Both the position numbers and the translations under genes were made by a program. This document shows, piece by piece, positions 60,771-64,000 of a stretch of 64,000 nucleotides of DNA. Position 1 is the first letter of the stretch; each line of letters starts with the position of its first letter. The notes under the pieces were generated by a model. It searched no databases. It saw only the letters and a list, made by a program, of their open reading frames with translations, and was not told where the DNA came from. This DNA is from Planktomarina temperata RCA23 (GTDB lineage Bacteria > Pseudomonadota > Alphaproteobacteria > Rhodobacterales > Rhodobacteraceae): positions 806,001-870,000 of the forward strand of contig NZ_CP003984.1 in assembly GCF_000738435.1 (NCBI RefSeq), given 5' to 3'.

Positions 60771-62379
60771 GTGTCGTAATATAATCACCAGTTGACTTAA
60801 GTTGGGTGACTGCTTTTTCCATTTCTGCAAACTTACGAAGCTCTCGAGCCTGTATAATATCGGCCTTTGTCTCCGCTTCGGTAAGCTGTTCCTTGTATTC
60901 GCTCGAACGGGCATTCAGATATGTTTCTTTTTTGGTTATGTCCCCTGAGGTGGCCGTAATCGTCTCTAAGTAGGTTGATAACTTATCGACAAGGGACTGA
61001 CCAACGTAAACTTTGGTGCTGAGATCGCCATCCGCTTGTACATGGTTTCCGGCGTTAATGACCAACCCACTAAATGTGCCGCCGATTTTGTAAAATTCCC
61101 GGGCCCCTGCGCTGTTAATTCTCGAAGATAGCGATATTTCATTGAGCGTTGCGGTATCGCTGGCGGCATCATAGGCAAAGCTATGTACGCCCTCAGGTGG
61201 CGTTGCGTTGGAGCTAAAGCTGACCTCTAATGTGTCGAGTTCTATGGCATTTAGGGAGTTGTAAATCGCATCTAGCTTCTCTGGATTGTTGATTAGAATT
61301 GTCTCTAGTTGAGTTTCATCGAGGCTTAAACTTCCGTCCCTATTGGTTTTAACGCCTACCTCTGACAAATATACTGGATTATCTCCAAATCCATTTAGGG
61401 GCGCTGTTGTGATTGAGCTCAATTCACGTTTGATGGCAGATATGGATGCGTCACCGGCCAATGCGCCAGGTTCTGTGCCATTAGCCCCTCGGGCTGTTGC
61501 TGCTGCCAAATAACTGCGCATTGTATTGATTTGATCGATCAGAGCTTGCAAGTCAGCTTTAGCGGTTGTTAGGTTTGTGGCGACTGTTAGATTAACATTT
61601 GAGGTTGTGACCTCATTAAGCGTCAGGGTCGTACCCGCTACAATATCAGATATAGTGTTGGTTTCGCGTGAAATAGTAATGCCGTTGACAATCAGTTCGG
61701 CATCCTGCGCAGCAGTAATTTCATTGCCGCCGTCAGTCGTGTCAAAATCTGTTGGCCCGCCAGATGAGGCGGTCAGACGCAATGCATTTTCGGCGCCATA
61801 ATCAGACATGACACTCAAGGAAAATGTGCCATCCCCTTTGGCAATAACCTGAGCTGTCACTCCGCTTAAAGCATTTAAAACATTTGAAAACTCGGACAGG
61901 GATGTGCCACCGCTGGCGATTGTAACCGTTTGCGCTGTGCCGCCCGGATTCGTTGTGAACACATTATTTACGGACCAAGAACCTGTTTCTATAGTTAAAT
62001 TTCCCGCTGGAATTGTCGCGTCGAGTGAGGCAAAACCTTCGAATTCTAGCACCTGCCTTGTGGCCAATTGATTGGTTTTTACAGACATAGATCCGGTTTC
62101 TAATGCGCTCATGTCCGTCACGGCAATGGCGGTGGCGGCGCTGGAGCTTTGAACTTGAAATATGCCGGTTGCACCTGCAACGCTCAGGGCACCTTCCAGA
62201 GTTGCTGCGCGCGCGCGAAATTTTGCAACCTCTGAAATAGCGAGATCGTTTTCGCTCACCTGTTTGTTGATGAGTGCTTTTGCAGGTTCAATTTCGGCTG
62301 CAACTATACTGTCCACCAGCTGCGTGATGTTTAGACCGGAGCCGCCGCTGTTTAAAGTACTCAAATAATCAACAGCCAT
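60742..62379 (-). CDS. fliD: filament cap protein FliD (HAP2)
   Basis: 545 residues. N-terminal MAVDYLSTLNSGGSGLNITQLVDSIVAAE and C-terminal TKKETYLNARSSEYKEQLTE-type coiled region with MEKAVTQLKSTGDYITTLMDAWA are FliD signatures; QATRQVLEFEGF/ LNEISLSS type repeats fill the centre. Length near 500 is normal. A promoter-like motif shared with fliC lies about 35-60 bases upstream. The 3' end overlaps fleQ tail-to-tail. Confidence 0.93.
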   Translation of the reverse strand: MAVDYLSTLNSGGSGLNITQLVDSIVAAEIEPAKALINKQVSENDLAISEVAKFRARAATLEGALSVAGATGIFQVQSSSAATAIAVTDMSALETGSMSVKTNQLATRQVLEFEGFASLDATIPAGNLTIETGSWSVNNVFTTNPGGTAQTVTIASGGTSLSEFSNVLNALSGVTAQVIAKGDGTFSLSVMSDYGAENALRLTASSGGPTDFDTTDGGNEITAAQDAELIVNGITISRETNTISDIVAGTTLTLNEVTTSNVNLTVATNLTTAKADLQALIDQINTMRSYLAAATARGANGTEPGALAGDASISAIKRELSSITTAPLNGFGDNPVYLSEVGVKTNRDGSLSLDETQLETILINNPEKLDAIYNSLNAIELDTLEVSFSSNATPPEGVHSFAYDAASDTATLNEISLSSRINSAGAREFYKIGGTFSGLVINAGNHVQADGDLSTKVYVGQSLVDKLSTYLETITATSGDITKKETYLNARSSEYKEQLTEAETKADIIQARELRKFAEMEKAVTQLKSTGDYITTLMDAWAKES

Positions 62380-62411
62380 GAACCTATGCCCTTTGCTTGA
62401 CTCTCGTGTAG

Positions 62412-62438
62412 TTTAACGACCAGCTTCAGAAGATTTTA
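62412..62438 (-). promoter_or_regulatory. candidate FliA promoter of fliD
   Basis: Minus strand TAAAATCT, 11 bases ending CTGG, then TCGTTAAA; about 20 of 27 positions match the fliC motif at 8794-8820, including CTGGTCGTT. Distance to the fliD ATG (about 33 bases) suits a promoter. Confidence 0.5.
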
Positions 62439-62453
62439 AGTCTTGTGAGTGGG

Positions 62454-63677
62454 TTAAAAACTGATTTCAATTTCGATACGGCGGTTTTTTTCGCGCCCCT
62501 CGGGTGTGTCATTATCCGCGACAGGCTTGGTTTCGCCGAGGCTAACAGCTTTTAACTTGCCGGCGGGCACAAGTCCGGTGGATTGCATAGATTGCACCAC
62601 GCTCGCAGCCCGCGCTGCGGCCAAATCCCAGTTGTCTCTATAGAGCGCGCCGTCAGATATTTGAACATTGTCTGTATGGCCGGTGACTGTCACTTCGCTG
62701 TTGGATGTCATAGAAGCAAAAGCCACGCGGCTTAGAATATCTGTTGCGGCGCCTGTGAGATCTGCTGAACCTGAGGGGAAAGCGCCGCCCGAACCTACTG
62801 TGACAAAAACAGAACCATCTCGACGTTCAACGGTCACCAAACCTTGTTCAATTTCATCTTGTAGCGCTACTGCCAATTGATTTTCGGTGAGCGTCGCATT
62901 GGCAAGAACGGCTTGTTCGCGTACCTCGTTTTCTTGTTCCCTCGCGGAGGGTCCGGGCCCATTGCCCTCGGCGTTAACGGCCATGGACAGCTCTTTCAGC
63001 TGTTGTTCCAAGCCGCCCAAAAGAATTTCGCTCTTCGCTTGTCCGCTGGCGTTTCGTGCTTCGGCCAAAGCTGCCAAAGTCTCTTCCAGCAGACTGGGTA
63101 GATCTTTTTCCGTTTCGTTAGGGGATGGGAAATTGATTACAACATTTTCCCCCAGCATTTCGACGGAGACATCGCCATCTTGAATGGCGGATTGAAGCGC
63201 TGCACCCAATTCAGCCGCATCCATTTGTGCCGCCGTGCGTTCGCCTTGCATGTCACCTGTCTGTCCGGTCCCTTGATTTTGGCCAAAATCGTCTTGACGA
63301 TTGCCGTCTACTGAATCTTCTTTTTTACTATCAACCTCAATTTCGGGTTTCTGCAGTTCCGTTGTTTGCTGCGTCATTTCTTGGGTGACAGAGGGGCTAG
63401 GCGAGGGGCTAAACTCAAGAGAAATCACGGTTGTCCCCTTGGGTTGTTCCACCACGGGCACAGTTTTTTGGACGCCGAAAGCGTTTTTAAGGGATCCGGA
63501 AATCATTTTAAATTTTGGTGTATTGAATTCTGCAAAGGACAAAATCAGAACAAAAAAGGCCATCAGCAATGTAGCCATATCGGCAAAAGTTGCCATCCAT
63601 GCCGGCGCGCCGACTGGCGGACACTTTGGGCATTCGTCTTCGTCTTCGTCTTCTTCAATATCGGCAGGTTCAGCCAT
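62454..63677 (-). CDS. motB: stator protein MotB
   Basis: 407 residues. Acidic cytoplasmic N-terminus, single membrane helix with the proton-carrying Asp (PAWMATFADMATLLMAFFVL, Asp at about 33), a long linker (60-270) rich in Gln/Glu, and a C-terminal OmpA peptidoglycan-binding domain (VTVTGHTDNVQISDGALYRDNWDLAAARAASVV in parts, KAVSLGETKPVADNDT). About 100 residues longer than E. coli MotB, all in the linker. Thirty-eight bases after motA. Confidence 0.94.
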   Translation of the reverse strand: MAEPADIEEDEDEDECPKCPPVGAPAWMATFADMATLLMAFFVLILSFAEFNTPKFKMISGSLKNAFGVQKTVPVVEQPKGTTVISLEFSPSPSPSVTQEMTQQTTELQKPEIEVDSKKEDSVDGNRQDDFGQNQGTGQTGDMQGERTAAQMDAAELGAALQSAIQDGDVSVEMLGENVVINFPSPNETEKDLPSLLEETLAALAEARNASGQAKSEILLGGLEQQLKELSMAVNAEGNGPGPSAREQENEVREQAVLANATLTENQLAVALQDEIEQGLVTVERRDGSVFVTVGSGGAFPSGSADLTGAATDILSRVAFASMTSNSEVTVTGHTDNVQISDGALYRDNWDLAAARAASVVQSMQSTGLVPAGKLKAVSLGETKPVADNDTPEGREKNRRIEIEISF

Positions 63678-63715
63678 AACAGCCTCCGGTGTGGCGCAAG
63701 TCGGTGTTTATGATG

Positions 63716-64000
63716 TTACGCCGCTTCAAGTTTTGCTTGTTGTTTCGGCGGCAAGTTTGCTGCCATCTGGTCTTGGATCGTGCGCGGGCTTTCGCTTTTG
63801 GCAATACCGCTCAGACCGGAAATGACCATCTGGCGATAGGTCGTCTCGTGAAGCGTATAGCCTTCCAGCTTCGTGAGCATGGGAGCGAACAGCACATTGG
63901 CTATAAACGCGCCGTATAGGGTGGTCAGCAAAGCCACGGCCATAGCAGGGCCGATCGCTTTTGGATCCGCCATATTCCCCAGCATGAGCACCAAACCAAC
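63716..64000 (-). CDS. motA: stator protein MotA, C-terminal part only
   Basis: The last 94 codons; the gene runs off the right edge. Visible: transmembrane helices 3-4 region (DPKAIGPAMAVALLTTLYGA, FIANVLFAPML) and the cytoplasmic tail (REQMVISGLSGIAK-like, RTIQDQMAANLPPKQQAKL), typical of MotA. Forms the stator with MotB downstream. Confidence 0.93.
   Translation of the reverse strand, partial: VGLVLMLGNMADPKAIGPAMAVALLTTLYGAFIANVLFAPMLTKLEGYTLHETTYRQMVISGLSGIAKSESPRTIQDQMAANLPPKQQAKLEAA

Overview
This window looks like part of an alphaproteobacterial chromosome, most likely Rhodobacterales (Roseobacter group). The evidence is a HGGxSTG-type small protein, a BacA/SbmA transporter, and above all a single polar-type flagellar supercluster organised like the sigma-54-dependent fla1 system of Rhodobacter (Cereibacter) sphaeroides: its own rpoN, a FleQ-like activator, an HTH-less FleT-like activator upstream of fliE, a muramidase-less FlgJ, and a separate SltF lytic transglycosylase. 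The taxonomic call is an inference from gene content; no rRNA or tRNA gene is visible.

Layout. 1-6.7 kb is a decayed accessory flank: a 5'-truncated L,D-transpeptidase, an IS6-family element whose transposase carries two nonsense codons, a BacA/SbmA transporter, an orphan ORF, an integrase remnant abutting a complete IS481-family element, a HGGxSTG protein, and about 1.2 kb of non-coding DNA peppered with a short ACCTTGG word. From 6.8 kb to the right edge almost everything is flagellar: flagellin (6.8-8.7), rpoN (9.1-10.5), an accessory module of two cyclic-nucleotide-fold proteins and four unknowns attached to the export genes fliOPQR-flhB (10.5-16.7), fliKLMN (16.9-20.8), fleT-fliEFGHIJ (20.8-27.9), a mixed block with a second FliL-like protein, fliS, unknowns, an extra FlgF/FlgG-family protein and a ClC channel (28.2-33.4), flgBCDEF and flgGHIJKL-sltF (33.4-49.0), an unknown pair (49.1-50.0), flhA-flhF-flhG-fliA (50.0-55.0), flgP-flgT-flgA-flgM-flgN (55.3-58.4), a Sel1-repeat protein with a nitrile-hydratase-leader-like protein (58.4-59.4), fleQ, fliD, motB and the 3' end of motA.

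How it works together. I found nine good sigma-54 (-24/-12) promoters by eye, each with the GG-N10-GC spacing. They sit in front of fliO, fliK, fleT, the fliS block, the extra FlgF-like gene, flgG, flgB, the 49.1-kb unknown pair, flhA and flgP (ten transcription units including one site with weaker -12 match). FleQ (DNA-binding) and FleT (no DNA-binding domain) presumably activate the local RpoN at these sites, and FliA/FlgM control late genes. A second promoter-like motif is shared by flagellin, fliD and a small membrane-protein gene, and may be the FliA promoter of this organism.

Most notable: two face-to-face sigma-54 promoters sharing one palindromic TTGCAA -12 element between flgB and an unknown operon; a nitrile-hydratase-leader-like protein in a flagellar locus; tandem HTH-less cyclic-nucleotide-fold proteins; an FlhF with degraded GTPase motifs paired with an FlhG lacking its FlhF-activating N-terminus; and oversized FlgK and FlgE.
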